The notes below the pieces were generated by a model, which saw only the letters and a list, made by a program, of their open reading frames with translations, searched no databases and was not told the origin of the DNA. The translations under genes were made by a program, and so were the position numbers. 27,543 nt of DNA. Origin: Batkoa obscura (Eukaryota > Entomophthoromycota > Entomophthoromycetes > Entomophthorales > Batkoaceae). Within the stretch, counting starts at the first letter, position 1; every line of letters starts with the position of its first letter. Below are positions 11,071 to 21,107 of the stretch, piece by piece. The DNA is taken from NCBI GenBank assembly GCA_030770535.1, contig JASVEC010000235.1, forward strand, positions 1-27,543. Direction: 5' to 3'.

Positions 11071-11972
11071 TGTGAAATCTGATACTCAGTGATTGGAGTC
11101 AATAACAGCTGTTGCTTGGTTGATTAGACTGTAAGTCGAAAGGTCTTATTTTATGTAACTAAGATACACTTGAATTATAAAGAATAGCAAGTAATATACT
11201 GCAGGTGTGAAATCTGGTACTTAGGGTTTGGAGTCAAGAACAGCTATTGCTGGGTTGACTACACTATAAGTCGAAAAGTCTTAGTTTATGTGACTAAGAT
11301 AGACTTGGATTATGAGGAGTACCACGTAATAGGTTACAAGCTATATAAGACAAATAGAATAGACAACACTAATGTAAAACCTATGTAAAATACTATTAAG
11401 AAAACTTAGTGACTTTATTAAATGTTCGAGATATCAGGTAATAATTCAGTTAAAAAGCCTCGAACTACTATACTCTGTAAACTCTTTTATACTCTGAAAA
11501 GTATAAATATCAAAATGAGAAGATAATATCCTTTTGGATGAAGCTAGAAATTCTCATAGCAAATCAATCTAAAAGTGTGGTATTAACCGTCTCTGAGCTC
11601 GAGAACACAACAGCTTAGGCGATTGTTATGTTATAATTAACCATGGGACTGACAAAGCGATATTTTACACAGGCTATGTAAGACAAATAGAATATATAAT
11701 ACTGCTACAAAATCTACGTAAAATACTATGAAAAAGATTTAGTGGCTTTATTAAAGGCAACGATATCAAGGAATAATTCAGTTAAAAAGCCTCAAGTTAC
11801 TATTGTTCTAAAATCTCTTTTATAGTTCAACAAGTGTGGATATCAAAACGAGAGGATGATATTGTTTGGAGTGGAGTTAGAAATTCTCATAGCAAATTAG
11901 AATAAGAACATGTGATTGATCGTCTATGATATGCTATAATTAATCATAGAGATGACAAGGCGATATTTCACA
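11071..11972 (+). mobile_element. Solo LTR fossil (outer), interrupted by a nested solo LTR
   Basis: LTR retrotransposon fossil. Its ends are an 8-bp perfect inverted repeat, TGTGAAAT at 11071 and ATTTCACA at 11972, the TG...CA ends typical of LTRs. It is made of 11071-11205 plus 11674-11972 (about 434 bp), split by a second LTR of the same family. No gag or pol coding is seen beside it, and I see no clear target duplication around the outer copy. Ty1- or Ty3-type cannot be told from an LTR alone. Insertion of one relative into another shows at least two rounds of activity. Confidence 0.75.
11206..11669 (+). mobile_element. Solo LTR fossil (inner), nested in the outer LTR, with CAGG target duplication
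   Basis: A 464-bp LTR starting TGTGAAATCTGG and ending GATATTTTACA, same family and same strand as the outer copy. The bases CAGG occur directly before it (11202-11205) and directly after it (11670-11673), a 4-bp target-site duplication that fixes its borders. Internal sequence is absent, so recombination between two LTRs has probably removed the body. It is younger than the copy it split. Confidence 0.85.
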
Positions 11973-12436
11973 TTTTGTTGTTAATAGTACTAAACTTATA
12001 ATAAAATTTTCAAAAACTTCATGAGCTCTAGGTTATTATAAACAATTTTTAAAGCTGATGTAAATCAATTATAATGTTTACATAGTAGGTTTCTCCTTAT
12101 TATATTAAAAATTTGAAAATTGCATTTTGAAGTTTAGTTATAAAAGCTTACATTTTGTTTTTATTTTAATAAAAAATAAAATTAAATAACTATGTAGGGA
12201 TGTATTTCTGTGTTTAAGAATTTTACTAATAATTTTTCCACTCAAATAGCGCTTAAAAGATGAAAAAGTAATAAAGCCAAAAAAACACCCCCTATATATT
12301 TGTATACTATATATCTGTTAAATAATAAAAATAATATGAAGCACATAAAAAGACGGAATAATTAAAGTAAGTCTTTTAAGTTAAATTTCTTTATTTAATC
12401 TTAAGCTTTTTAAATTCAACTAATTATATTGAGTAA
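11973..12436. other. Gap between LTR fossils, holding MITE copy 4
   Basis: AT-rich sequence with MITE copy 4 (12195-12294). No open reading frame or retrotransposon internal domain is seen, so the flanking LTRs are not the two ends of one element; they also lie in opposite orientation. Confidence 0.6.
12195..12294 (+). mobile_element. MITE-like inverted-repeat element, copy 4
   Basis: Starts TAGGGATGTA and ends ACACCCCCTA, with the core CTCAAATAGCGCTTAAAAGA nearly identical to copy 1. 100 bp. TAT-type flanks on both sides. Confidence 0.75.
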
Positions 12437-12895
12437 TGTGAAATATCACTTTGTCAGCTCCATGATTGATTATAATAATCACTTGAGTTGTTGTGTTCTC
12501 GAGCTCAGAGACGGTTAATACCACACTTTTAGATTGATTTGCTATGAGAATTTCTAGCTTCATCCAAAAGGATATTATCTTCTCATTTTGATATTTATAC
12601 TTTTCAGAGTATAAAAGAGATCTTAGAAGATAGTAATTTGAGGTTTTTTAATTGAATTATTCCCTGATATCCCATAAATTTAATAAAGCTACTAAATTTT
12701 ATTAATAGTACTTTTCGTAGATTTTACACTAGTGTTATCTGTTCTATTTGGCTTACATACTCCATAGCCTATTACTTGCTATCCTTTATAATTCAAGTGT
12801 ATCTTAGTTACATAAAATAAGACCTTTCGACTTACAGTCTAATCAACCAAGCAACAGCTGTTATTGACTCCAATCACTGAGTACCAGATCTTACA
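12437..12895 (-). mobile_element. Solo LTR fossil (inverted), with GTAA target duplication
   Basis: A 459-bp LTR of the same family on the minus strand. GTAA lies directly on each side (12433-12436 and 12896-12899), a 4-bp target duplication. Its 5' part is almost the same as the 5' part of the outer LTR (11071-11200), and its 3' part is almost the same as the 3' part of the nested LTR (about 11475-11615). It therefore looks either like a mosaic or like a young copy close to both. It forms a large inverted repeat with the plus-strand copies. Confidence 0.85.
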
Positions 12896-13024
12896 GTAAC
12901 TAAAAAATAATTTTGTTACAATAGATTAAATATTACATATATAATATAAAATAAAAAAAGGAGAAAAAGTAAAAGCTAAATTCTTTTTTAAAAGTTAAAA
13001 AAATAAGATAATTAAGTAAAAATA

Positions 13025-13125
13025 TGGGGGTGTTTTTTTTGGTTTCATTACTTTTTCCATCTCTGAAGCACTATTTGAGCAGAAAAATTACTACTAAAAT
13101 TCTTAAACATAAAACTACATCCCCA
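13025..13125 (-). mobile_element. MITE-like inverted-repeat element, copy 5
   Basis: Starts TGGGGGTGTT and ends CTACATCCCCA, in inverse orientation to copy 1. 101 bp. TA lies on both sides (13023-13024 and 13126-13127), giving clean borders. Confidence 0.8.
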
Positions 13126-13137
13126 TATAATAAATGA

Positions 13138-13252
13138 CTTAAACATAAAACTACATCCCCTAATATTAAGAATTTTACCAACAATTTTTCTGCTCAAGCA
13201 GTGCTTGAAAAATGGAAAAATGGAAAAAGTGATGAAGTCAAAAAAAACATCC
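13138..13252. mobile_element. Rearranged MITE copy 6, mixed orientation
   Basis: The first 23 bases (13138-13160) repeat exactly the right end of copy 5, in the same minus orientation. From about 13166 the sequence continues as the body and 3' end of a plus-orientation copy (TTAAGAATTTTACC ... AAAACATCC). The expected plus-strand left end is therefore replaced by an inverted right end. A short repeat of GGAAAAAT lies inside. Confidence 0.65.
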
Positions 13253-13506
13253 TTGTTGAAATGATATTGGTTTTATTATTTAATTTTAGTTAAATTAGCT
13301 AAAAAAATTAAAAGTCATATTAAACTTTTTTATACTGTTTTAAGTTTTTATAGTATTTTCTAAGCTTTGATTTTGATGTGTAAAAGCTAAACCTTATACT
13401 ATATTTTATTAAACACTGACTTTAGCATAGATTATATTTAAGCATGATTTATTAAAATAAATGAAATAAAAAACATAATTTTAGTTGTAAAGTTTTAAAT
13501 TATTAG

Positions 13507-14400
13507 AAAAAAGGTTTTTTATAAAGTAGATCCTCCAAAGCGGTACCTTTTAAAAAATAATAATAGTAGTTTATTATTTGATATTTTTATAGGTAATTTA
13601 TTATGTTTAATCCTCAGTTCGAAGTTGCAGCTTTTTTGTTCTTAACCAATCAAAATGACCTATGCCAAGTCTTAAATTTCCTGAAAATGCTGACATCAAT
13701 AGGTTGACTATTTTACACTTTAAATTAATTTAAGAATAATTGAATTGATTGAGTTTATTCTTACAGTTTGAACTCAGTCAGATTTGCTTTAAAGTTAATT
13801 ATAAGATCAAAAAGCAACATTAGCACTCAGGTAACTATTACATTATCGATTTTTAGGGGTTAATTTTTATTTATTTGATTATTAAAAATATTATGAAAAG
13901 CTTAATAAAGTGATCTAAATATTGCTATTGTCGAATAGTTTGTTTCGGCTATAACAAGAATATAAATTAATAAAAGAGACCATATTATATTAATACTTTC
14001 CATATAAGTTTCTATCATATTTATTTTAAATATGTAATATTATTTAAAATTGTGATAATTATGATTATTAACCCAATCCTCATTTTTTTAAATTATACAG
14101 TGTGTAATATAACTAATTCGAAAATTAAGGATTTAACTAAATTCATAATCATGTGACCAAGTCTTTTCTATGATTTATTTTAAAGTATATATTTTTTACT
14201 CTACTTTGTAACTACATGAAAGTTAAGTTTTGTAATGGAATTTATTTAGTATATTTATACTAGCAGGGTGGATTTGATTGTAACTCAACTTCTAAGAATA
14301 GGAGAAGGCTTTGACATAGCCCCAAAACTCTTTGAAAGTAGCCCAGCTTCCTCTGCTTTCACGATGATTTTTAGATATCATAATTGAACTGCTCATCTTA
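13507..14400 (+). pseudogene. Unidentified gene relic (scattered exon-like pieces)
   Basis: Several open pieces with normal amino-acid composition follow each other on the plus strand, with no continuous gene. 13507-13642 contains KVDPPKRYLLKNN and FDIFIGNLLCLILSSKL. 13603-13707, in another frame, contains FLTNQNDLCQVLNFLKMLTS. 13766-13830 contains SVRFALKLIIRSKSN and ends at a good donor (CAG then GTAACT). 14268-14384, after a TACTAGCAG acceptor, contains VDLIVTQLLRIGEGFDIAP and ends in TGA. The leucine-rich helical look resembles a repeat-helix protein, but I do not recognise a family. The pieces cannot be joined with ordinary introns, so I call it a decayed gene. Confidence 0.4.
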
Positions 14401-14661
14401 ACTTTTAAAAAATTCTGAAGTAAACTTCTAAGCAAATTATATTAAGCTGTAATCCAATATTTAATTTTTTTTATTTAACATTATATATCTTATATCAAAA
14501 TACTTATAATTCTAATAAATTAATTTCAAATTTGAAATAATTGAAGTTTCGTCACAATTTAAAACCATTTAATTTAAGCTAAAACTTATATAAAGTGAAA
14601 TAAGCCATTAAAACAAAAGCTACCTTTTGATTTAATTCATTTCATTTAATATAAAAGTAAA

Positions 14662-17600
14662 ATGGGAGTACAAGGCTTATGGAGTATAATAAATTCGGAA
14701 GGGGAAATAGTTGAATTAGGAAGTTTAGATTAAAAAATATCAACCACTGATGCTAGCATTTGGGTAAATCAATTTTTAAGAGAAATCAAAGATAATAGAG
14801 AGGTAGTTATAGAAAAAAGAAGGAGGTGCATAAAGATAGAATTAAGTTTAGTTTACAGTCAACAGCTGAAAAAATTTTGATGGCCAAGTTACAAAGCACT
14901 CCATTGAATACTATAAAGCAGTTTTAAAGTAATGATGTTAACAACATTTATAATTATTTGGTTATAGAAATAAACGACGAGAGTGATGAGTTTAAAAGAT
15001 CGAATTCGTCAAATAGTTTCAATCGTAGTAAAAGAAATAGAGACGAGTTTGAACTACCGAGTTTAGAGGATGGTTTGGAGTAATTAACTCAACACAAATA
15101 TAATAATCATATTTACTGTTTATAGAAAAAATATGAAATATGAAGATCCACGATATGATTTTGACGCGGAGTTGATAGAATATTTGAAAGAATACAAAGT
15201 AAGGGTTATAATATCATAAAACTCATTTTACTTAATATAAACAGCCAGATATGAGCTATTCAAATATCGATAATATCGATGAATTACCAGAACAAATAAA
15301 ATATGAGTTAGTAAGTGAATTGAGGCTAAGAAGTAGACAGACATCACTTAAAAGAATGAACTATATGAGAAGAAACGCACCAAAAGCAATCGATTTTTCT
15401 CAATTACAAATACAGAATCTAGTGAATAGGAACGTATTAACTCAAAAGTATCTCGATGTTGTTGGGATCGGGGATGAGCGTCACTTACCAAATGTTAAAA
15501 TTGCTAGGGTGGCTGCTGAAAAAGGTAAAGCTTTTAGTCTACTTAAACAAGAAAATGGTGGTTGGTCACTATCAAGAGAAACAAATACTCCTACCAGCAA
15601 ATCAGAACCATCAAAACCATCAAAACAATCGAAACCAGTTGATAAAAATGGCACTATCGATCCTACTAGTTTTGATACTAGTTTTAACTTTTTTGACGAT
15701 ATTGAAGAAACAGAAGACGAAGCGGATTACATTGAGGATAATATGGACTTTAGAGATATCTCAAATGAAAATTTAAATACATCAAATTTATCAAAGTTTG
15801 TTCAATCATATAGCTATTTATTTTTAATATAGAATTTCTTAGTGAATTAGATGGTCATACAAATAAAATACTGGAATCAAGCGACGACGATGTTGAAGAT
15901 GATTTTGAAGAGTAATAGTAAATAAATTTAGTTTGATTATTAATTTAGCAATAAAATAGAATAACAGTAAATGATACAACCAACGATAATAAAAGGGAGA
16001 ACGAAAAGGAAGAAGCAAAGGAAGAAATAAAGGAATTAGAAAAATGGCAAAAGTACTTAAATAATGATATTGATGAAGATATCAAAAATAGCAAACAATT
16101 TTATTATGAAGCACTTAATAAATGGGATTTAAATAGATTACAAAAAAAAGTTGAACACTACAAAGAATTGCAAAAAGAGTTGCTAAATCCTAAGTTCGAT
16201 CAATTTGTTATTTATGAAGAGTTTTTAGATACCGTGATTAAATTAAAGAAAGTCCAAAGCTTATCAGACAATAAGATTAACAAACATGATATGAATGAAG
16301 ATGGCTCGTTTGAGAGTATTTCTGAGATATCATTTGATGAAATCAGTAAGCCTTCTGAGAATGATACTAAGGGTAGCTAAAACTTTATTAGGTTATTAAA
16401 AAACTAATGAAAATTATTATAGAGCCTAAACATGATAATATTATAGACTTAGCAGGAGAGGAAGAGCAAAGTATAAAAGTGGATTTGATAATTGATTTAA
16501 CAGATAAACAAAATAATGGAAGCAGAAGTGAGGTGATATCAAAAAATAAAAACAAAAATAATATAAATGAGAATAAAGTTCTTGTTAAAAGTGAAGATAG
16601 TTCTATTGATCCTTTTAAGAATGGTCTTGAAAACGAAACCAGTAGTGTAATTAAAAGTGATAAAGGAGTAACAATAGTAGATGAAACCAAGGTTGATGTT
16701 ACAGCTATGAAATTAGAAAATCAACCTATAGTTAATAGTAATGAGACGAAACCTCAAGAAGATACACAAAATTCGTTGGATATAGAATTGGAATCAAACA
16801 AATATGCATTGAGTCAAAATGTTGAGGATGACTATATAGCTCAAAATGAAACTTCGCATAGACCCAAATTGCAAAAGAAGGATATTAGAGAACAAAATGA
16901 AGTTGATACATTCAAAGATAATGGTAAAAAGTTGGAAGCTGAAGTTATAAATAATGGGATAACTGGCATTACATTTAATAAAGACGATATCTTTAAGGGT
17001 AAGAATATATTATTAGAAGCCAAAAGTACAAATACAAACAAAAACATAAACGAAACTACACTTGGTAAATGTCAAAATAAAGAACGAGTATATGAAGAGT
17101 TTACCAAGCAAGTAAAAGAAAAAGGAGTAGAAAAGATACAGGATAAAATAGAGAAAGAAATTAAAGAAATGAGTAAAAATCAGTATAAAACACAAAACTG
17201 TAATCATGATCCAACATTAAGTACATTTGAAGAAATTAAAGTAGATTCACTTATTTTAATTATACACTGTTTTATAACCATTTTTTAGCAACTGTTAACA
17301 TTGTTTGGCATCCCATATATCGAAGCGCCTAGTGAAGCAGAAGCACAATGTGCAGAATTGTCTAAATTAGGCTTAGTAGATGGTATAGTAACTGAGGACT
17401 CAGATGTGTTTTTATTTGGCGGAACACCAGTTTATAAAAATATGTTTAATAATACTAATAGTTTATTAAGATATGATTTAAATAAAATTGAAAAGCATAT
17501 TAATCTAAATCGAGATGATTTTATTCAATTGGCTTATTTGTTAGGATCAGATTATACTATTGGTCTAGATAAAATTGGTCCTGTTACAGCAGTTGAAATA

Positions 17601-18267
17601 TTATCTCAGTTTGGGAATTTAAATAATTTTTTCACGTGGTGGAATGATAACAAGTTTAAAGTGAAGCTTGAAGATAACGAATGTGCTTTTTTAAAGAAAT
17701 TGGTAATTGTCTGTGCTGGCTTATTAAATTATCCTTTTATTGAACTTTTTTAGTTTAAGTTGGTTAAACGTATTCATATCAACGAAAATTTTTTGGATCC
17801 CTTGGTGGCTGATGCCTACCTTAATCCATCAGTCGATCACTCAGAAATGGGTTTTCAATGGGGAACACCGGATTTAGAAGGGTTAAAAATATATTTTTAT
17901 GTATCTGTATCATTTAATATACTATAATTAAAAACTTTTAGATTTTTAAACCAAACAATAAACTGGAATAGTGAAAAAACTGAACAAGTTATAGTACCGG
18001 TTATTGAACATCAGGTAATTCATAAACATATTTAAATATAAAGCTTAACCTGTTTATTAGAAAAAGTTAGAAAAGGCAAAGGCTACCAAGATTACAGATT
18101 ATTTTAAAGTTGTAGGTAAGAGTGTCAGTGACTCAAAAGGTGAAATAAAGCCTAAAGTTAAACCTCAAAGACTTGAAAATGAGTTGAAAAAGTCGAAAAA
18201 AGCAATCTATTTGAACAAAAAGGATAATTTTTATTATTTTCAAAATATAAATAAAGTAATTTATTAA
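14662..18267 (+). pseudogene. RAD2: RAD2/XPG (Rad13) repair endonuclease with broken N-terminal nuclease region
   Basis: Rad2/XPG cuts 3' of lesions in nucleotide excision repair and binds TFIIH. The start MGVQGLWSIINSEGE and TTDASIWVNQFL are the XPG-N domain. There, codon 24 is TAA (14731-14733). After REIKDNRE about 45-50 family residues are missing, including the VFVFDG block with a catalytic Asp. Sequence resumes in another frame (KKKEVHKDRIKFSLQSTAEK), and a second TAA lies at 14925-14927. From 14968 on, all is open and splices in phase: exons 14968-15079, 15126-15198, 15245-15795, 15843-15911, 15960-16372, 16423-17240, 17289-17702, 17754-17881, 17942-18014 and 18061-18267, about 950 codons. 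These carry IKYELVSELRLRSRQTSLKR with AIDFSQLQI, a long acidic spacer, and an intact XPG-I/H3TH (IPYIEAPSEAEAQCAEL, TEDSDVFLFGG, YLLGSDYTIGLDKIGPVTAVEI). A degenerate PIP-like TKITDYFK lies near the end. It is either newly dead, wrongly assembled, or kept as a non-catalytic form. Confidence 0.85.
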
Positions 18268-18471
18268 AATTTAAAAAGCTATAAAAATGCTGTTTCTATT
18301 ATTAGAAACTAAAACTACAATATTAAGATAAAGCTACATCTTAAGCCTATTATTGTACAATTTCTAATATTTATTGAAGATCAAACCACTTGCTATTGAT
18401 AAACTTGAAAATTAATTTATTTAGACTAATAAATTCAAAGAAATTGACTTAAAATAGATATAATTTTTATT

Positions 18472-18477
18472 AAAAAA
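18472..18477 (-). terminator. Pol III terminator of the tRNA-Gly gene
   Basis: Six A on the plus strand give T6 in the tRNA's direction, 14 bases after the tRNA 3' end, a standard RNA polymerase III stop. Confidence 0.75.
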
Positions 18478-18491
18478 TCTATTTACAGTTA

Positions 18492-18562
18492 TGCGTACAC
18501 TGGGAATCGAACCCAGGCCACTTCTTTGGAAGAGAAGTATTCTACCTCTATACTATGTACGC
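18492..18562 (-). tRNA. tRNA-Gly (anticodon TCC)
   Basis: The minus strand reads a 71-nt tRNA: acceptor GCGTACA pairs with TGTACGC plus discriminator A; the D arm contains GAGGTAGAA; the anticodon stem CTTCT/AGAAG encloses the loop CTTCCAA with anticodon TCC; and the T arm TGGGTTCGATTCCCA contains the B-box. There is no intron and no encoded CCA. It decodes GGA/GGG glycine codons. Confidence 0.97.
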
Positions 18563-19173
18563 TTGGCTTGTTGCATACTATTGGAAAAAAAAGGTATATA
18601 AATTTTAGTTATATCTAAAATCTTATGACATAAATTTATACACAAAGTGCCTAAAAATAAAAATGATACTAAAGCTAAATAATCGACAATTATAAAACTT
18701 GTCTATTTATTAAGTTAATGATAATTTGATTATATTGCAATTAATAAATAGAATAAAGAGGTTCAGGATTTATAAGAATAATGATTTAGTTAATACATCT
18801 TTGTAGCTTAATTTAAGGGTTTGAAATTCCAATTAAGTTACTTTAAATTCAATCTTTTAAAATCATTAATAACTTTATTTATTCATACTTTTATTAGTAA
18901 ATAAATCTTATTTCAAATAGTCTTTACTCAATAGCATAAAAATTAATTTAGTGTTAAAAATGTTATAATAGATACTATTATTTTACTATTATTAATATTA
19001 TCTCCCGCAAATAATAAAAAAGCGATATAGTTGTTTAATTCCGATCATTCTAGCATTCATTGGTTAATTTAAAACTCAAACCTTAAGCTTCAAACTATAC
19101 TTGAATTGATATTCAGAACAAAATTATTAATAATTTATTTATTTATTTTTATTTAAAAAAGTGTCAATTTTCA
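18563..19173. other. Intergenic region upstream of the Zn2Cys6 gene
   Basis: 611 bp of AT-rich sequence between the tRNA and the regulator's start codon. It must hold the regulator's promoter. I see no ORF, RNA gene or repeat copy in it. Confidence 0.5.
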
Positions 19174-21027
19174 ATGACTTTAACTCCAGCCAAAAAACTA
19201 ACCCATCGTTGTGATTCATGCCATTTTCGTAGTAAAAAATGTGATCGTAAGCTACCTATTTGTACTCAATGTTCTTTAGAAGGCTATAAATGTACTTTAC
19301 AAAGAGGGGTTAAAAATAATAAGAGGTTGTTTGAGATTGAAGATAAAATTAGTTGCTTTAAATTAAAAGGTAGGAAATCAAGTCTCAATATCAATGGAAG
19401 TTATAATAGGGATAATAGTAATAACTGTAGGAATGGAAATAGTAGTAAAACAAGTAGTGAAGATGAAGGTCAATATATTATTAAGCATCATGTACTGGAT
19501 AATAAGATTGATAAGATTTATTATAAGCTGTTTGATAATGAAACAAAGCTAATGATGGAATTTTCTAATAAAAATTTATTAGAGAACATCTTATTATTCT
19601 TACAATATCCCATGTTAAATGCTTCAAATCCCGGATTTCGATTTTTAATGACAACGTTGATCACAGTTCGAAATTTACAAAGTAAAAATCCATTGAAGTT
19701 TAATAGCTTAAAAAAAGAAGGAGATCAAAAAGAAATTAGAGAGATTATTGAATTAGCTATCAAGCAATTTTTTAAAAACGAATATTTACTGGGATCCATG
19801 TTTATCACTAAGAACTTTGATATTAACAAGCTAAACACTTACACAAAGATTGCGATTATTACGTGTGGATTAAAGCATTTACCAAGGACAGAAACAGTAA
19901 TTAATTTATTAAATTATTTTGAAGAAAAGTTATATAAATTTATCCAACCTCTATCTCAATTAAAAGTAACATTTGATAACTTAAGGACAATATCCATTAT
20001 CTTATTTGGTTTAAGGAACTTTCAATGGGTAATTAAATGTAATAATCGATTATTATATTATTTATCAATCAATGTTCGATTATTGGGATTAAATAAGAAT
20101 ATACGAGATAAAAATAATCGAGAACGGTATTTGTTTTTTAATGCATTAGTATTTAATATGAGTTATTTGTATACCCTTATTTCTTTTCCTTATCATTATA
20201 TTCCCAGTTATGAATATACATTTAATTATAAAAAACAAATTAATTATTATTTAAAAGAATATCCAATAATAATTCAAAAGAATGAAATTAATCAAATAAT
20301 TATAATCTATTATCATATATTTAATTATTATATAGGTAGTTTAGCATTAACAATAATTCAATTAAATCAAATTAAAAATCAAATTAGCCATTATTTAACT
20401 AATTTTAATGAGCAATTAAACAATATAAATAATATATTAATAAATTTGAAATATAATAATTCCTATTATATTTCAATTATTAATGAATTAATAGAAAGTA
20501 ATAATAACTATTGTCAATATAATAATAATAAGAAAAACTCAATTGTTAAAGAATATACAACATTATTAATGAATTTTAAAACTCATATTTTGTTATTTCA
20601 TCATTATTATCATTTTTTTATATTGTCTTTTAAATTATATCATAGTAACGATATCCTCAATCTTGCTCTACCCACAACGGATATTGATATATTATTACCT
20701 ATTTTACTCGTACCTGAAGATTATTTAGACAGCTATCTCTCTATATTAATTTATAAATCAATGACAGTAATTGAATTAGTTAAATCTACCCCATTAACTC
20801 AATGTAATCATATGCATATTGCTGTGTTATCTCAATGCTCTATTTTTTTAATAAGAAATCAATATGATAAAAAATTTAATACTAAAATTCAACAAAGTTT
20901 AAAGAGTAGTTTAAATATATTAAATATATTAAATCAAACTCCATATAATGTACCTCATGCTGGTATTAATCTTTTTTTATTAAATTGTGCACTAGAAGAA
21001 AATAGTCAAAACCAATTGACCAATTAA
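19174..21027 (+). CDS. Zn2Cys6 (Gal4-type) fungal transcription factor
   Basis: 617 residues in one exon, unlike the intron-rich genes around it. The N-terminus carries a canonical binuclear zinc cluster: Cys 13, 16, 23, 30, 33 and 40 (C-x2-C-x6-C-x6-C-x2-C-x6-C), with KKCDRK basic residues and the usual proline in the second loop (KLPIC). A Ser/Asn-rich linker follows (about 75-95). The remainder is a long helical, Ile/Asn/Tyr-rich region of the middle-homology-region kind, without a motif that tells the target genes. The zinc cluster class is essentially restricted to fungi, so this gene also identifies the organism's kingdom. The ATG is well placed, 12 residues before the first Cys. The pathway it controls is unknown; the neighbouring SET-MYND gene starts 80 bp after its stop on the same strand. 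Confidence 0.92.
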   Translation: MTLTPAKKLTHRCDSCHFRSKKCDRKLPICTQCSLEGYKCTLQRGVKNNKRLFEIEDKISCFKLKGRKSSLNINGSYNRDNSNNCRNGNSSKTSSEDEGQYIIKHHVLDNKIDKIYYKLFDNETKLMMEFSNKNLLENILLFLQYPMLNASNPGFRFLMTTLITVRNLQSKNPLKFNSLKKEGDQKEIREIIELAIKQFFKNEYLLGSMFITKNFDINKLNTYTKIAIITCGLKHLPRTETVINLLNYFEEKLYKFIQPLSQLKVTFDNLRTISIILFGLRNFQWVIKCNNRLLYYLSINVRLLGLNKNIRDKNNRERYLFFNALVFNMSYLYTLISFPYHYIPSYEYTFNYKKQINYYLKEYPIIIQKNEINQIIIIYYHIFNYYIGSLALTIIQLNQIKNQISHYLTNFNEQLNNINNILINLKYNNSYYISIINELIESNNNYCQYNNNKKNSIVKEYTTLLMNFKTHILLFHHYYHFFILSFKLYHSNDILNLALPTTDIDILLPILLVPEDYLDSYLSILIYKSMTVIELVKSTPLTQCNHMHIAVLSQCSIFLIRNQYDKKFNTKIQQSLKSSLNILNILNQTPYNVPHAGINLFLLNCALEENSQNQLTN

Positions 21028-21107
21028 AGTCGAAAGATTATTAAATTAATAAAAATTAAATAAGTTGTAGTTTATTTTTTATTTTTTGTTTATTTTTCTA
21101 AAAACTA

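Larger units (their letters stand above)
12896..13506. other. Gene-free region with MITE copies 5 and 6
   Basis: Begins next to the inverted solo LTR and holds MITE copy 5 (13025-13125) and the rearranged copy 6 (13138-13252). The rest is AT-rich sequence without a gene. Confidence 0.6.

Noticed and set aside
11071-12895. Outer plus-strand LTR and inverted LTR as two ends of one whole retrotransposon
   Set aside because: They are in opposite orientation, each full-length LTR has its own target duplication or nesting, and no coding lies between them.
7425-13252. Repeats as a CRISPR-like array
   Set aside because: Copies are irregularly spaced, in both orientations and have inverted ends; this is eukaryotic DNA with no cas genes.
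14731-14927. TAA codons in RAD2 as evidence for a reassigned genetic code
   Set aside because: All other genes in the window end at TAA or TAG at the expected place and have no internal TAA in conserved parts; RAD2 also has a deletion, so damage or an assembly fault is simpler.
15796-15842. Frameshift in the RAD2 spacer
   Set aside because: A 47-bp intron with donor GTTTGT and acceptor CTTAG joins the exons in phase, so no break is needed.
16388-17207. Minus-strand ORFs rich in Phe, Leu and Ser
   Set aside because: They are shadows of the acidic spacer of RAD2.
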